Origin: Pseudomonas putida NBRC 14164
Lineage (GTDB): Bacteria; Pseudomonadota; Gammaproteobacteria; Pseudomonadales; Pseudomonadaceae
Assembly (NCBI RefSeq): GCF_000412675.1
Contig: NC_021505.1
Coordinates: 5,512,501 to 5,576,500, forward strand
Reading direction: 5' to 3'
Length of the DNA: 64,000 bases
Shown: positions 8,918 to 17,643 of the stretch, piece after piece
Layout of the letters: every line of letters starts with the position of its first letter
Numbering within the stretch: position 1 is the first letter of the stretch
Made by a program: the position numbers and the translations under genes
Notes under the pieces: model-generated
What the model saw: only the letters and a program-made list of their open reading frames with translations
Told to the model about the DNA's origin: nothing
Database searches by the model: none

Positions 8918-10189
8918 TCAGCAGGACTCCTGACCGCGCAGCTGGCCGTCGCCGATCACTACGTACTTCTCGCAGGTCAGGCCTTCCAGGCCGACCGGGC
9001 CACGGGCATGCAGCTTGTCGGTGGAAATACCGATTTCCGCACCCAGCCCGTACTCGAAACCGTCGGCGAAGCAGGTCGGGGTGTTGAGCATGACCGACGC
9101 CGAGTCGACCTCAGCCATGAACTGGCGGGCTTCACCCTGGTGTTCGCTGATGATCGAGTCGGTGTGGTGCGAGCCATAGTGGTTGATGTGCTCGATGGCC
9201 TGGTCCAGGCCATCGACGACACGGATCGACAGGATCGCGTCCAGATACTCGGTGTGCCAGTCGTCTTCAGTGGCCGGCCTGGCCTCGATCAGCGCGCGGG
9301 TACGCTCGCAGCCACGCAGCTCCACGCCCTTCTCCTGGAAGCGGCGGGCCATTTCCGGCAGGAAGCGCTCGGCCACTTGCTGGTCGACCAGCAGGGTTTC
9401 CATGGCGCCGCAGATGCCATAACGGTAGGTCTTGGCGTTGAAGGCCACGTTCCAGGCCTTGTCCAGGTCGGCATGCTGGCTGACATAGATGTGGCAGATG
9501 CCGTCCAGGTGCTTGATGACCGGAACGCGGGCATCGCGGCTGATGCGCTCGATCAGCCCACGGCCGCCACGCGGCACAATGACGTCGACAAACTGCGGCA
9601 TGCTGATCAGCGCACCCACGGCTTCGCGGTCGGTGGTCTCGACCACCTGCACCACGGCGGCCGGCAGGCCCGCAGCGGCCAGGCCACGCTGGATGCAGGT
9701 GGCGATGGCGCGGTTGGAATGGATGGCTTCGGAGCCGCCACGCAGGATGGTTGCGTTACCCGACTTCAGGCACAGGCTGGCGGCATCGATGGTCACGTTC
9801 GGGCGCGACTCGTAGATGATCCCGATCACCCCCAGCGGTGCGCGCATCTTGCCGACCTGAATACCGGATGGGCGGTAGCTCATGTCGCGGATTGCACCGA
9901 CCGGGTCCGGCAGGCTGGCGACCTGACGCAGGCCGGTGATCATGCCGTCGATGCGCGCGGGGGTCAGCGCCAGGCGGTCGAGCAGCGCCGGCTCAAGGCC
10001 ATTGGCGCGGCCGGCGGCCAGGTCCAGCTCGTTGGCGGCAGTCAGTTCGGCACGGGCAGCATCCAGCGCATCGGCAGCGGCTTGCAGGGCGCGGTTCTTC
10101 TGCGCGGTGCTGGCACGGCCGATCACCCGGGAAGCCTCACGGGCAGCGCGACCCAAACGGGTCATGTAGTCAAGAACGGACTCAGTCAT
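8918..10189 (-). CDS. proA: Gamma-glutamyl phosphate reductase (glutamate-5-semialdehyde dehydrogenase)
   Basis: ProA reduces gamma-glutamyl phosphate with NADPH to glutamate semialdehyde, the second step of proline synthesis. The 423-residue length from MTESVLDYMTRLG is normal; upstream in-frame extension runs into REP DNA and was rejected. The aldehyde-dehydrogenase fold is evident, with the active cysteine in TYRYGICGAMETLLVD and the earlier ESRPNVTIDAASLCLKSGNA. proB is not adjacent. The gene is the first of the leftward proA-nadD-rsfS-rlmH run and faces the divergent DNA glycosylase gene across a REP-containing spacer. Confidence 0.97.
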   Translation of the reverse strand: MTESVLDYMTRLGRAAREASRVIGRASTAQKNRALQAAADALDAARAELTAANELDLAAGRANGLEPALLDRLALTPARIDGMITGLRQVASLPDPVGAIRDMSYRPSGIQVGKMRAPLGVIGIIYESRPNVTIDAASLCLKSGNATILRGGSEAIHSNRAIATCIQRGLAAAGLPAAVVQVVETTDREAVGALISMPQFVDVIVPRGGRGLIERISRDARVPVIKHLDGICHIYVSQHADLDKAWNVAFNAKTYRYGICGAMETLLVDQQVAERFLPEMARRFQEKGVELRGCERTRALIEARPATEDDWHTEYLDAILSIRVVDGLDQAIEHINHYGSHHTDSIISEHQGEARQFMAEVDSASVMLNTPTCFADGFEYGLGAEIGISTDKLHARGPVGLEGLTCEKYVVIGDGQLRGQESC

Positions 10190-10519
10190 GGGTTCGGTGT
10201 CTTGGCGAAGGGGAAATCGGCTGATTATAACTGCCGCGCAGGTGTACGCCCAGCGGCGGGTGGCGGATGGTAGAAAATGGCTGGGGCAATGCGCAGGAAA
10301 GATGTAACCGCACTTATCGAAAATTCCTTTCCCTGTTCCGACCCTTTCGCGGGTGAACCCGCTCCCACGCTGATTCCACGAGGCCTGAGCCCTATGCAAT
10401 ACCAGTGGGAGCGGGTTCACCCGCGAAGAAGCCGGCACTGCCAACTTCCATATCCGATTCAGCCTCGATTAAGCCATTCATTGCTATCATCCCCGCCTCC
10501 CCAGCCACGAACTGCCCGC
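10190..10519. other. Intergenic spacer between divergent proA and mpg
   Basis: This 330-base spacer holds a REP pair in its middle and must contain the promoters of both proA and the DNA glycosylase gene. No convincing coding sequence was seen. I could not assign -35 and -10 boxes with confidence. Confidence 0.6.
10346..10430. repeat. REP pair, P. putida type
   Basis: Inverted copies of TTCGCGGGTGAACCCGCTCC and its complement flank a 30-40 base spacer. This pair lies between divergent genes, an upstream rather than 3' position. Confidence 0.88.
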
Positions 10520-11188
10520 ATGCCAGCCCTGCCCGACAGCTTTTTCAACCGTGATGCCCAGACCGTGGCCAAGGCACTGCTGGGCAAGGTAATCCGCCAT
10601 CGCCACGGCGACCTGTGGCTGGCTGCGCGCATCATTGAGACCGAGGCCTACTACCTCACTGACAAGGGCAGCCACGCCTCGCTCGGCTACACCGAAAAGC
10701 GCAAGGCATTGTTCCTCGATGGCGGGCACATCTACATGTACTACGCCCGCGGCGGCGACTCGCTGAACTTCAGCGCCCAAGGCCCGGGTAACGCGGTGCT
10801 GATCAAGTCTGCCTACCCTTGGCAGGACGCCCGCTCGGGCCCCGACAGCCTGGCGCAGATGCAACTGAACAACCCCGACGCCAGCGGCAAGCTGCGCCCG
10901 GATGCGCGCCTGTGCGCCGGCCAGACCCTGCTCTGCCGGGCGCTGGGCCTGAAAGTGCCCCACTGGGACGCCCAGCGCTTTGACGCCGAGCGGCTGTACG
11001 TGGACGATTGCGGCAATGCCGTACCGAGGGTGATCCAGACCGCCAGGCTGGGCATCCCGCACGGGCGCGACGAGCACCTGCCCTACCGCTTCGTCGACGC
11101 CGAGTACGCCCGGTTCTGCACGCGGAACCCGTTACGTCGCGGCCAAGTCGAAGGCCGTGACTTCTTCATTCTCGAACAAGGAAGCTGA
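10520..11188 (+). CDS. mpg: DNA-3-methyladenine glycosylase, AAG/MPG family
   Basis: Removes alkylated purines (3-methyladenine, hypoxanthine) from DNA in base excision repair. The start at MPALPDSFFNRDAQ gives 222 residues; longer upstream reading enters REP sequence. The catalytic segment AARIIETEAYY contains the water-activating glutamate of the AAG family. It is followed by KRKALFLDGGHIYMYYARGGDSLNF, matching the family's intercalation and DNA-binding region, and by the late GIPHGRDEHLPYRFVD. Two bases separate it from the downstream DedA-PAP2 gene, so the two are likely co-transcribed without an obvious functional link. Confidence 0.93.
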   Translation: MPALPDSFFNRDAQTVAKALLGKVIRHRHGDLWLAARIIETEAYYLTDKGSHASLGYTEKRKALFLDGGHIYMYYARGGDSLNFSAQGPGNAVLIKSAYPWQDARSGPDSLAQMQLNNPDASGKLRPDARLCAGQTLLCRALGLKVPHWDAQRFDAERLYVDDCGNAVPRVIQTARLGIPHGRDEHLPYRFVDAEYARFCTRNPLRRGQVEGRDFFILEQGS

Positions 11189-11190
11189 AC

Positions 11191-12507
11191 ATGGGCCAAT
11201 GGCTCGACAGCCTGACCGGCTGGCTCAGCGCCAACCCGCAGTGGCTTGGCCTGGCGATTTTCCTGGTGGCCTGCATCGAATGCCTGGCCATTGCCGGCAT
11301 CATCGTGCCTGGCACCGTGCTGCTGTTCGCCGTCGCGGTACTGGCCGGCAGTGGCGCCTTCAGCCTGGGCGAAACATTACTACTGGGTTTTCTCGGCGGT
11401 TTGCTGGGCGACGCGGTGTCGTACACGTTGGGCAAGTACTTCCACCAGAACATTCGCCGCCTGCCATTGCTGCGCCATCACCCTGAGTGGATCGGCAGCG
11501 CCGAAACCTACTTCCAGCGCTACGGCATCGCCAGCCTGCTGGTCGGGCGCTTCATCGGGCCGCTGCGGCCCATGCTGCCAATGGTCGCCGGCATGTTCGA
11601 CATGCCCCTGCCGCGCTTCATCGCCGTCAGCCTGGTGGCCGGCGCCGGCTGGTCGGTGGCCTACCTGCTGCCAGGCTGGGCCACCGGCGCGGCCATGCGC
11701 CTGCCGCTGCCGGAAGGCTTCTGGCTGGATGCTGGCATCATAGCCGGCGCCCTGGCAGTCATCATCGGCCTTAGCCTGACCACCAGCATTCGCGACCAGC
11801 GCCATGGAACACGACTGATCGCCGGCATGAGCTTCGCTGCCCTGGCCGGGGTATTCCTTGGCTGGCCTTACCTGCACGAGTTCGACCAAGGCGTGATGAC
11901 ATTGGTACAGGAACATCGCAGCCAGGCCATCGATGGCGCCGTGGTACTGGTGACCCGGCTGGGCGATTTCCGCACGCAACTGTTTCTTGGCGGCCTGCTG
12001 ACCGGCCTGCTGCTGCTTGCCCGGCAATGGCGGCACGCCTTTTTTGCCGCTGGCGCGCTGATGGGCACGGCAATCGCCAACGGTACGCTGAAATGGCTGT
12101 TCGCCCGCGCAAGGCCGGAAGTGCTGACCGACCCACTGACCAGCTACAGCATGCCCAGCGGGCACAGCTCGGCGTCGTTTGCGTTCTTTCTGGTGATGGC
12201 GGTGCTGGCAGGGCGCGGCCAGCCGCCACGGATGCGCCTGACCTGGGTGATGCTGGGTTGTATTCCGGCGCTGGCGATTGCCCTGTCACGGGTGTACCTG
12301 GGGGCGCACTGGCCGACCGATATCCTGGCTGGGGCGCTGCTGGCGTGCTGCGTGTGTGCGCTTAGCCTGGCAGTGGTGCAGCGCCAGCAAACACTGCCGG
12401 CCCTGCCGCTGCGGGTGTGGTGGCTGGTGTTGCCGGCATGTATCGCGCTGCTGGCGTTCTTTGCCATGCATGCGCTGCCGCAGGCTTTGCTCAGATACCA
12501 ATATTGA
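11191..12507 (+). CDS. DedA-PAP2 fusion: bifunctional DedA family/PAP2 phosphatase
   Basis: A 438-residue polytopic inner-membrane protein. Residues 1 to about 200 match the DedA (SNARE-associated) fold, with GGLLGDAVSYTLGKYFHQN and FGRF-like VGRFIGPLRPMLPMVAGMFDMP. From about 225 on it is a PAP2-type lipid phosphatase with all three motifs: KWLFARARP from 301, PSGHS at 322-326 and SRVYLGAHWPTD at about 366-377. DedA proteins are linked to undecaprenyl-phosphate or phospholipid translocation and PAP2 enzymes to dephosphorylating polyprenyl or phospholipid pyrophosphates. A flip-and-dephosphorylate role in lipid-carrier recycling is inference. Confidence 0.93.
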   Translation: MGQWLDSLTGWLSANPQWLGLAIFLVACIECLAIAGIIVPGTVLLFAVAVLAGSGAFSLGETLLLGFLGGLLGDAVSYTLGKYFHQNIRRLPLLRHHPEWIGSAETYFQRYGIASLLVGRFIGPLRPMLPMVAGMFDMPLPRFIAVSLVAGAGWSVAYLLPGWATGAAMRLPLPEGFWLDAGIIAGALAVIIGLSLTTSIRDQRHGTRLIAGMSFAALAGVFLGWPYLHEFDQGVMTLVQEHRSQAIDGAVVLVTRLGDFRTQLFLGGLLTGLLLLARQWRHAFFAAGALMGTAIANGTLKWLFARARPEVLTDPLTSYSMPSGHSSASFAFFLVMAVLAGRGQPPRMRLTWVMLGCIPALAIALSRVYLGAHWPTDILAGALLACCVCALSLAVVQRQQTLPALPLRVWWLVLPACIALLAFFAMHALPQALLRYQY

Positions 12508-12524
12508 TATCGCCTGTGCTGGCC

Positions 12525-12611
12525 CCTTCGCGGGTAAACCCGCTCCCACAGGGGTTTCACCAGCCCCGAGACCTGCGCAGTACCTGTGGGAGCGGGTTTA
12601 CCCGCGAACGG
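12525..12611. repeat. REP pair, P. putida type
   Basis: Inverted copies of TTCGCGGGTAAACCCGCTCC lie between the convergent ends of the DedA-PAP2 gene and the LonN gene. It may serve as a two-way 3' boundary. Confidence 0.9.
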
Positions 12612-12635
12612 GCCGGCACAGACAACACACCAGTG

Positions 12636-13226
12636 TCAGGCAAACAGCTCACCCTGAATCCGCTCCAGCAATTTCTGAATCTCCCCCAATCGCTGCTGCG
12701 GCGAGTCAAGGGTCAGCAGGTCCAGCTTGTCTTCTTCCATGAACGGCAGCAGGTACGCCAGCTGATTGGCCAGCGCCTGGCGCCCGTCCACCGGGCGCGG
12801 CATGTCCAGCGCCTCGACCATCGGGTGCTCGCCCAGCGCCACCAGCAGCGCCAGCAGGTCGTCATCGGCCTCGAGCAACGGGCTGTCCGCCTGCTCCGGT
12901 AGCCATTGCACCTGCCCCACCAGCAACTGGTCCTTCTGCACTTCGGTGCTTTCCAGGTTGAAGCGCCGTACGCCCTCGACGCGAATCCCCAGCAAACCGT
13001 TGTCCTGCTGCACGAAGTCGCGGATCACTGCTTCGCAGCCGATCGACGCGACCATCGGTGGCGCCTTGCCAACCTGCTCGCCCTCCAGGATGCAGACCAC
13101 CCCAAAGCCTTCGCCCTGCTTCATGCAGCGCCCGATCATGTCCAGGTAGCGCGCCTCGAAAATCTGCAAATCGAGAAAGCAACCCGGGAACAGCACGGTA
13201 TTGAGCGGAAACAGCGGTAGTGTCAT
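12636..13226 (-). CDS. LON peptidase N-terminal (LonN/PUA-like) domain protein
   Basis: A 196-residue stand-alone version of the substrate-recognition domain of Lon, without ATPase or protease modules. The diagnostic start MTLPLFPLNTVLFPGCFLDLQIFEARYLDMI and the following GFGVVCI segment are typical of the LonN family (YcfM-like, close to cereblon's N domain). The biochemical role is unknown. The ATG at 13226 is preferred over a GTG one codon earlier. Its stop faces the DedA-PAP2 gene across a REP. Confidence 0.9.
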   Translation of the reverse strand: MTLPLFPLNTVLFPGCFLDLQIFEARYLDMIGRCMKQGEGFGVVCILEGEQVGKAPPMVASIGCEAVIRDFVQQDNGLLGIRVEGVRRFNLESTEVQKDQLLVGQVQWLPEQADSPLLEADDDLLALLVALGEHPMVEALDMPRPVDGRQALANQLAYLLPFMEEDKLDLLTLDSPQQRLGEIQKLLERIQGELFA

Positions 13227-13235
13227 CACAACTCC

Positions 13236-13952
13236 TCAAGCCACCAGGCTGACCGCCAACGGCAGGAACACTGCCGTGGCTACCCCCATCAAGCTCATCG
13301 CCAGCGCGGCAAAAGCGCCGCATTCGTCACCTTCCTGCAGCGCGACCGAAGTACCCACCGCATGCGCGGTCACACCCAACGACATGCCGCGCGCCTCAGG
13401 GCTGTGCACGCCGAAGCGGCTCAGCAGCGCCGGGCCGAAGATCGCGCCGATCACCCCGGTGATCAGTACGAACACTGCCGCCAGCGCCGCCACACCGCCA
13501 ATCTGCTCTGCCACCAGCATGGCGATTGGCGAGGTCACCGACTTGGGTGCCATGGTCATCAGGATCATGTGCTCGGCACCGAACCACCAGCCTAGCAACA
13601 GGCAGCAGAGCGTGGCGAACAGCCCCCCGATTACCAGCGTAGTAAATGTGGGCCAGAACAGCTGCCGGATACGCCGCAGGTTGAGATAGAGCGGCACGGC
13701 CAGCGCCACGGTGGCGGGGCCCAGCAGGATGTTCATGATTTCGGTGCTCTTGCGGTACTCGCTGTATTCGATGCCGCACAGCAGCAACACGCCGATTACC
13801 AGCAACATCGAAACCAATACCGGCTGCAGGAAGATCCAGCGGGTTTTCTCGTAGGCCGCCAGCACCACCTGATAGGCACCGAGCGTGATACCGATACCGA
13901 ACAAAGGATGGTGCACCACGGCATTCAGCGCGCCTTGCCAATCGAGCATCAT
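13236..13952 (-). CDS. LrgB/CidB family membrane protein
   Basis: A 238-residue polytopic protein of the LrgB family (also YohK), with conserved segments TPIAMLVAEQIGGVAALAAVFVLITGVIGAIFGPALL and GVTAHAVGTSVALQEGDECGAFAALAMSLMG. In other bacteria the CidA-CidB pair is a holin-like system for murein hydrolase control or carries pyruvate; which applies here cannot be told. Its start overlaps the stop of the CidA-like gene, forming a two-gene operon. Topology prediction would give about seven membrane segments. Confidence 0.93.
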   Translation of the reverse strand: MMLDWQGALNAVVHHPLFGIGITLGAYQVVLAAYEKTRWIFLQPVLVSMLLVIGVLLLCGIEYSEYRKSTEIMNILLGPATVALAVPLYLNLRRIRQLFWPTFTTLVIGGLFATLCCLLLGWWFGAEHMILMTMAPKSVTSPIAMLVAEQIGGVAALAAVFVLITGVIGAIFGPALLSRFGVHSPEARGMSLGVTAHAVGTSVALQEGDECGAFAALAMSLMGVATAVFLPLAVSLVA

Positions 13953-14317
13953 GGCTGCTCCTCGCGCTTGCCCTGGCGATGCATGAGCTTTTGCATCAGC
14001 ACACCAACAAACACCAGCGTCACCAGGCAGGAAATCAGCAGGGCGCCGGCAATCGCCCAGAAGTCAGCGGCAATGTCCTTGGCGTATACCATCACCCCCA
14101 CTGCCGGCGGCACCAGCAACAGCGGCAGGTAGCGCAGCAGGCTGCTGGCCGCCTCGTTCAGCGGCTTGCCCACCTCACCACGGGCCATAAGGAAGAACAA
14201 CAGCAACACCAGGCCAATGATCGGCCCCGGCAGAAACGGCACCAACAGGTGGTTGATCGCCGTCCCCAGCAGCTGGAACAGCACCAGCCAGGTCAAACCA
14301 CGCAACAGCATAAGCAT
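13949..14317 (-). CDS. CidA/LrgA family holin-like protein
   Basis: A 122-residue protein with four hydrophobic segments. It carries the family hallmark LFQLLGTAINHLLVPFLPGPIIGLVLLLFFL and the later LLLVPPAVGVMVYAKDI. It is the first gene of the pair with the LrgB-like protein and reads away from the MaoC gene. The first ATG (14317) or the ATG two codons later may be used. It has no LysR-type regulator next to it, unlike many cid operons. Confidence 0.92.
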   Translation of the reverse strand: MLMLLRGLTWLVLFQLLGTAINHLLVPFLPGPIIGLVLLLFFLMARGEVGKPLNEAASSLLRYLPLLLVPPAVGVMVYAKDIAADFWAIAGALLISCLVTLVFVGVLMQKLMHRQGKREEQP

Positions 14318-14454
14318 CTCCCTCGGGCATGGCCGCCATTATAAGCACGGGCAGCTATAGACCGATATTCGCCGAAAAGCAGACAACTTGACTGAAACGG
14401 TTCGCCGTGCTGATCTTGCACTTTCGTACCAACTGACAACCTGGAGAGTCCGCG

Positions 14455-14910
14455 ATGCCCTATGTACCGGTTACAGAGCTTTCGCAATATGTTGGTAAGG
14501 AACTGGGCCGCTCGGCCTGGCTGAAAATCGACCAGCAGCGCATCAACCTGTTCGCCGAGGCGACGGGCGATTTCCAGTTCATCCATGTCGACCCTGAAAA
14601 GGCGGCCAAAACCCCGTTTGGCGGCACCATTGCCCACGGCTTCCTGACATTGTCACTGATCCCCAAGCTGATCGAGGACATTCTGGTCCTGCCAGAAGGG
14701 CTGAAGATGGTGGTGAACTATGGGCTGGACAGCGTACGGTTCATTCAGCCGGTCAAGGTCAACAGCCAGGTTCGGCTTAAAGTGGACCTGGCCGAAGTGG
14801 CGGAGAAAAAGCCGGGGCAGTGGTTGCTCAAGGCGATTGCCACGCTGGAAATCGAGGGTGAAGAGAAGCCTGCTTATATAGCTGAGTCGCTCTCGCTCTG
14901 TTTCGTCTGA
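14455..14910 (+). CDS. MaoC family (R)-specific enoyl hydratase-like protein
   Basis: A 151-residue single hot-dog-fold protein related to (R)-specific enoyl-CoA hydratases. The hydratase-2 catalytic signature is intact: ATGDFQFIHVDPEKAAKTPFGGTIAHGFLTLSL holds the Asp and His that activate water. The substrate cannot be named. Relatives supply (R)-3-hydroxyacyl-CoA for polyhydroxyalkanoate or act on 3-hydroxyacyl intermediates. A GGAGAG ribosome binding site precedes the ATG. It is divergent from the CidA/CidB pair, and a hairpin-rich repeat lies downstream. Confidence 0.92.
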   Translation: MPYVPVTELSQYVGKELGRSAWLKIDQQRINLFAEATGDFQFIHVDPEKAAKTPFGGTIAHGFLTLSLIPKLIEDILVLPEGLKMVVNYGLDSVRFIQPVKVNSQVRLKVDLAEVAEKKPGQWLLKAIATLEIEGEEKPAYIAESLSLCFV

Positions 14911-14936
14911 TTTATCCCCGGGGGCGCTATGCGCCC

Positions 14937-15004
14937 CGTTCGCAGCACAAGGCTGCTACAGGGGTATGCGATCTCCTGTAGGAGCAGCCTTGTGCTGCGA
15001 ACGG
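14937..15004. repeat. Second-type palindromic repeat (CAAGGCTGCTCC family)
   Basis: Inverted copies of CGCAGCACAAGGCTGCTACAGG lie between the MaoC gene and prmA, flanked by GGGGCGC/GCGCCCC. Unlike the REP core, this family reads GTTCGCAGCACAAGGCTGC. It may terminate or stabilise the MaoC transcript. Confidence 0.8.
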
Positions 15005-15107
15005 GCTGCACAGCAGCCCCCGATCCACAAATCTTCCGCACTCGCGTAGACTGCCAGCCTCCGCGCAGCCTAGGGCTGCCCCTGTCGATTTACCAAAGGT
15101 GCCCGCC

Positions 15108-15986
15108 ATGCCCTGGCTGCAAGTACGCCTGGCCATCAGCCCGGAACAAGCCGAAACCTACGAAGATGCCCTGCTTGAAGTAGGCGCCGTCTCGGTCACG
15201 TTCATGGACGCCGAAGATCAACCGATCTTCGAACCAGACCTCAACACCACCCCGCTGTGGTCGCACACCCACCTGCTGGCACTGTTCGAAGCCGATGCCG
15301 AGCCCGAGCAGGTGTTTGCCCACCTGCGCCTGCTGACCGGCGCCGAGCTGCCACAGCACCAGGCCGAAGTGATCGAGGACCAGGACTGGGAGCGCAGCTG
15401 GATGGACAACTTCCAGCCCATGCGTTTCGGCCGCCGCCTGTGGATCGTGCCAAGCTGGCACGAGGCCCCGGAAAAAGGCGCCGTCAACCTGTTGCTGGAC
15501 CCGGGCCTGGCCTTCGGCACCGGCACCCACCCCACCACGGCCCTGTGCCTGGAATGGCTCGACGGCCAGCAACTCGAAGGCACCCAGGTGCTGGACTTCG
15601 GCTGCGGCTCGGGCATCCTGGCCATCGCCTCGCTGCTGCTGGGCGCCCGTGAAGCAGTCGGTACCGACATCGACGTGCAGGCCATCGAGGCTTCGCGCGA
15701 CAATGCCCAGCGCAACGGCATCGCCGATGAAAAGCTGGCCCTGTACCTGCCCGAGCACATGCCGGCCATGCAGGCAGACGTGCTGGTCGCCAACATCCTC
15801 GCTGGCCCGCTGGTGTCGCTGGCGCCGCAGTTGTCCGGCCTGGTCCGCCCTGGTGGCCTGCTGGCACTGTCCGGCATCCTGGCCGAACAGGGCGAGGAGG
15901 TGGCCGCGGCCTACGCCGCCGACTTCGAGCTGGACCCGATCGTCGTCCGCGACGGCTGGGTGCGCATCAGTGGTCGCCGCCGCTAA
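15108..15986 (+). CDS. prmA: Ribosomal protein L11 methyltransferase PrmA
   Basis: PrmA trimethylates lysines and the N-terminus of ribosomal protein L11 using S-adenosylmethionine. The start at MPWLQVRLAISPEQAE gives 292 residues; a GTG three codons upstream is possible. The N-terminal substrate-recognition domain carries the EDQDWERSWMDNFQPMRFGRRLWIVPSW signature. The class I methyltransferase domain shows the SAM motif LDFGCGSGILAIASL and the NANILAGPL motif (here VANILAGPLVSLA). The next gene begins 43 bases downstream on the same strand. Confidence 0.97.
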   Translation: MPWLQVRLAISPEQAETYEDALLEVGAVSVTFMDAEDQPIFEPDLNTTPLWSHTHLLALFEADAEPEQVFAHLRLLTGAELPQHQAEVIEDQDWERSWMDNFQPMRFGRRLWIVPSWHEAPEKGAVNLLLDPGLAFGTGTHPTTALCLEWLDGQQLEGTQVLDFGCGSGILAIASLLLGAREAVGTDIDVQAIEASRDNAQRNGIADEKLALYLPEHMPAMQADVLVANILAGPLVSLAPQLSGLVRPGGLLALSGILAEQGEEVAAAYAADFELDPIVVRDGWVRISGRRR

Positions 15987-16028
15987 GCGGGCCTAGAATA
16001 TCTTTCTGCACAGCTCCCGGATTGCCGC

Positions 16029-17387
16029 ATGACCGACAGTTTCGTCACCCAGTGCCCGCATTGCCAGACCAGCTTTCGCGTCACCCACCACCAGTTGAGC
16101 GTGGCCCGCGGCGTGGTTCGCTGCGGCCATTGCCTGCAGGTGTTCAATGCCGCCAAGCAACTGCTGGAACAGAACCGCGCCAGCGCACCTGAGGTGCCGG
16201 TACCGGCGCCTGTGCCAGCGGCACCTGCCGAGCCAGTGGTCGAGCCGCCGGTAACCCCCGAGCCTGTCACCCGCGAGCGCAGCATCACGCCTGACGAGGA
16301 CTGGGCCCTGACCGCCCAGGCGCTGGACGCACTCGACCTCGACCAGGAACTGGCACGCCTGGAGCGGCGCGGCCAGCCGGCCCCGGCACGCCCCGCCAAC
16401 CTGGATGGCGGGCTGCAAGCGCGGCGTGACGAACTGCACCCGGACGAGCATGCGGACGACCTGTTCGGCAACGCCACCGATGAGCCCTTCGAGCCGCAAA
16501 CGCCGGCAGAGCCCGCACCTGTGTTGCTGGAGCCGCAGCCGCTGGAGCTGGACCTGGAGCCCGTACCCGGCGAGCGCACCGAGCCGACCCTGGGCCGTAA
16601 CCTTGACCTGGACATCGATGACGAGCCGCCCGTACACCGCGCAGCTGAAATCGACGACCAGCCCGCCTTCAGCGAACCGCTGCGCACCCGTGATGACGAA
16701 ATCCCGGAAAAAGGCCTGAGCGCCCGCGACGATGAACCGCTGGCGCTGCACCTGTCGGCGCGCGACGACGACCCTGTCGAGCCGCTGCCAGGTGACCGCC
16801 TGGAGCCAGGCCTTGCCAGCAAGCCCGAGCGCCAGGCGCGCAAAGAGCCGCTGGTCGATGTAGTCGACGACCCGCTGCAACTGGGCTGGGAAAAACCAGC
16901 GCCCAACTGGGGCAAGCGCCTGCTGTGGGGCTTCCTGACCCTGCTGGCCGCTGGCCTGCTGGCGTTCCAGTATGTGTGGTTCCACTTCGACGAAATGGCC
17001 CGCCAGGACCAGTACCGGCCGATCTTCCAGCAAATTTGCCCGATCGTCGGGTGCCAGGTGCCGACCCGCGTCGATATCGCAAGAATCAAGAGCAGCAACC
17101 TGGTGGTGCGCAGCCACCCGGACTTCAAGGGCGCACTGATCGTCGATGCGATCATCTACAACCGTGCACCGTTCGCCCAACCGTTCCCGCTGCTGGAACT
17201 GCGTTTTGCCGACCTCAATGGCCAGCTGATCGCCAGCCGGCGCTTCAAGCCCAGCGAGTACCTGTCCGGCGAGTTGGCCGGGCGTGGCGACATGCCAAGC
17301 CAGACGCCGATCCATATCGCCCTGGACATCCTCGACCCGGGGCCAAAGGCCGTGAACTACAGCCTCAGCTTCCGCTCGCCGGAATAG
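16029..17387 (+). CDS. Zinc-ribbon and DUF3426 domain protein
   Basis: A 452-residue single-pass protein. The N-terminal MJ0042-type zinc ribbon reads CPHCQTSFRV...RCGHCLQVFNA with four cysteines. A long acidic, proline-rich, low-complexity linker follows to about residue 290, then one membrane segment (LLWGFLTLLAAGLLAFQYVWF, about 297-318) and a C-terminal DUF3426 domain. It lies directly after prmA and before dusB-fis, a conserved position in pseudomonads. Function is unknown; the domain order suggests a cytoplasmic metal-binding head with the DUF3426 domain outside the membrane. Confidence 0.88.
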   Translation: MTDSFVTQCPHCQTSFRVTHHQLSVARGVVRCGHCLQVFNAAKQLLEQNRASAPEVPVPAPVPAAPAEPVVEPPVTPEPVTRERSITPDEDWALTAQALDALDLDQELARLERRGQPAPARPANLDGGLQARRDELHPDEHADDLFGNATDEPFEPQTPAEPAPVLLEPQPLELDLEPVPGERTEPTLGRNLDLDIDDEPPVHRAAEIDDQPAFSEPLRTRDDEIPEKGLSARDDEPLALHLSARDDDPVEPLPGDRLEPGLASKPERQARKEPLVDVVDDPLQLGWEKPAPNWGKRLLWGFLTLLAAGLLAFQYVWFHFDEMARQDQYRPIFQQICPIVGCQVPTRVDIARIKSSNLVVRSHPDFKGALIVDAIIYNRAPFAQPFPLLELRFADLNGQLIASRRFKPSEYLSGELAGRGDMPSQTPIHIALDILDPGPKAVNYSLSFRSPE

Positions 17388-17397
17388 TCAGCACAAC

Positions 17398-17488
17398 CCT
17401 GTGGGAGCGGGCATGCCCGCGAACCCGAGCCAAGCCCGTGCCATGCACCGCGGCGTCTGCTTCGCGGGCGCGCCCGCTCCCACAGGGG
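17398..17488. repeat. REP pair, P. putida type, opposite arm order
   Basis: Arms face outward relative to most others here (starts CCTGTGGGAGCGGGCATGCC, ends in its complement). It follows the DUF3426 gene and precedes the dusB promoter region. Confidence 0.9.
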
Positions 17489-17643
17489 TCCGTGCGATAC
17501 CCGGGTCTTGGCTCATACCAAAAGTCATAAGCCGACAACTGTTCAGATTTTATCCAAATCCATCTTTATCCGGTCACCGAGAGCGGGTATCATGCCCACC
17601 CTTTTTCGAACTCCAAGATTCGGCCCCACAACAGGGATCACCT

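Noticed and set aside
13236..14317. Calling the CidA/LrgB pair a proven holin-antiholin or pyruvate transporter
   Set aside because: Sequence alone does not decide between the reported functions, and no adjacent regulator or hydrolase helps.
14394..14416. Sigma-70 promoter for the MaoC gene (TTGACT at 14388)
   Set aside because: The -10 region at proper spacing (TGATCT) matches poorly.
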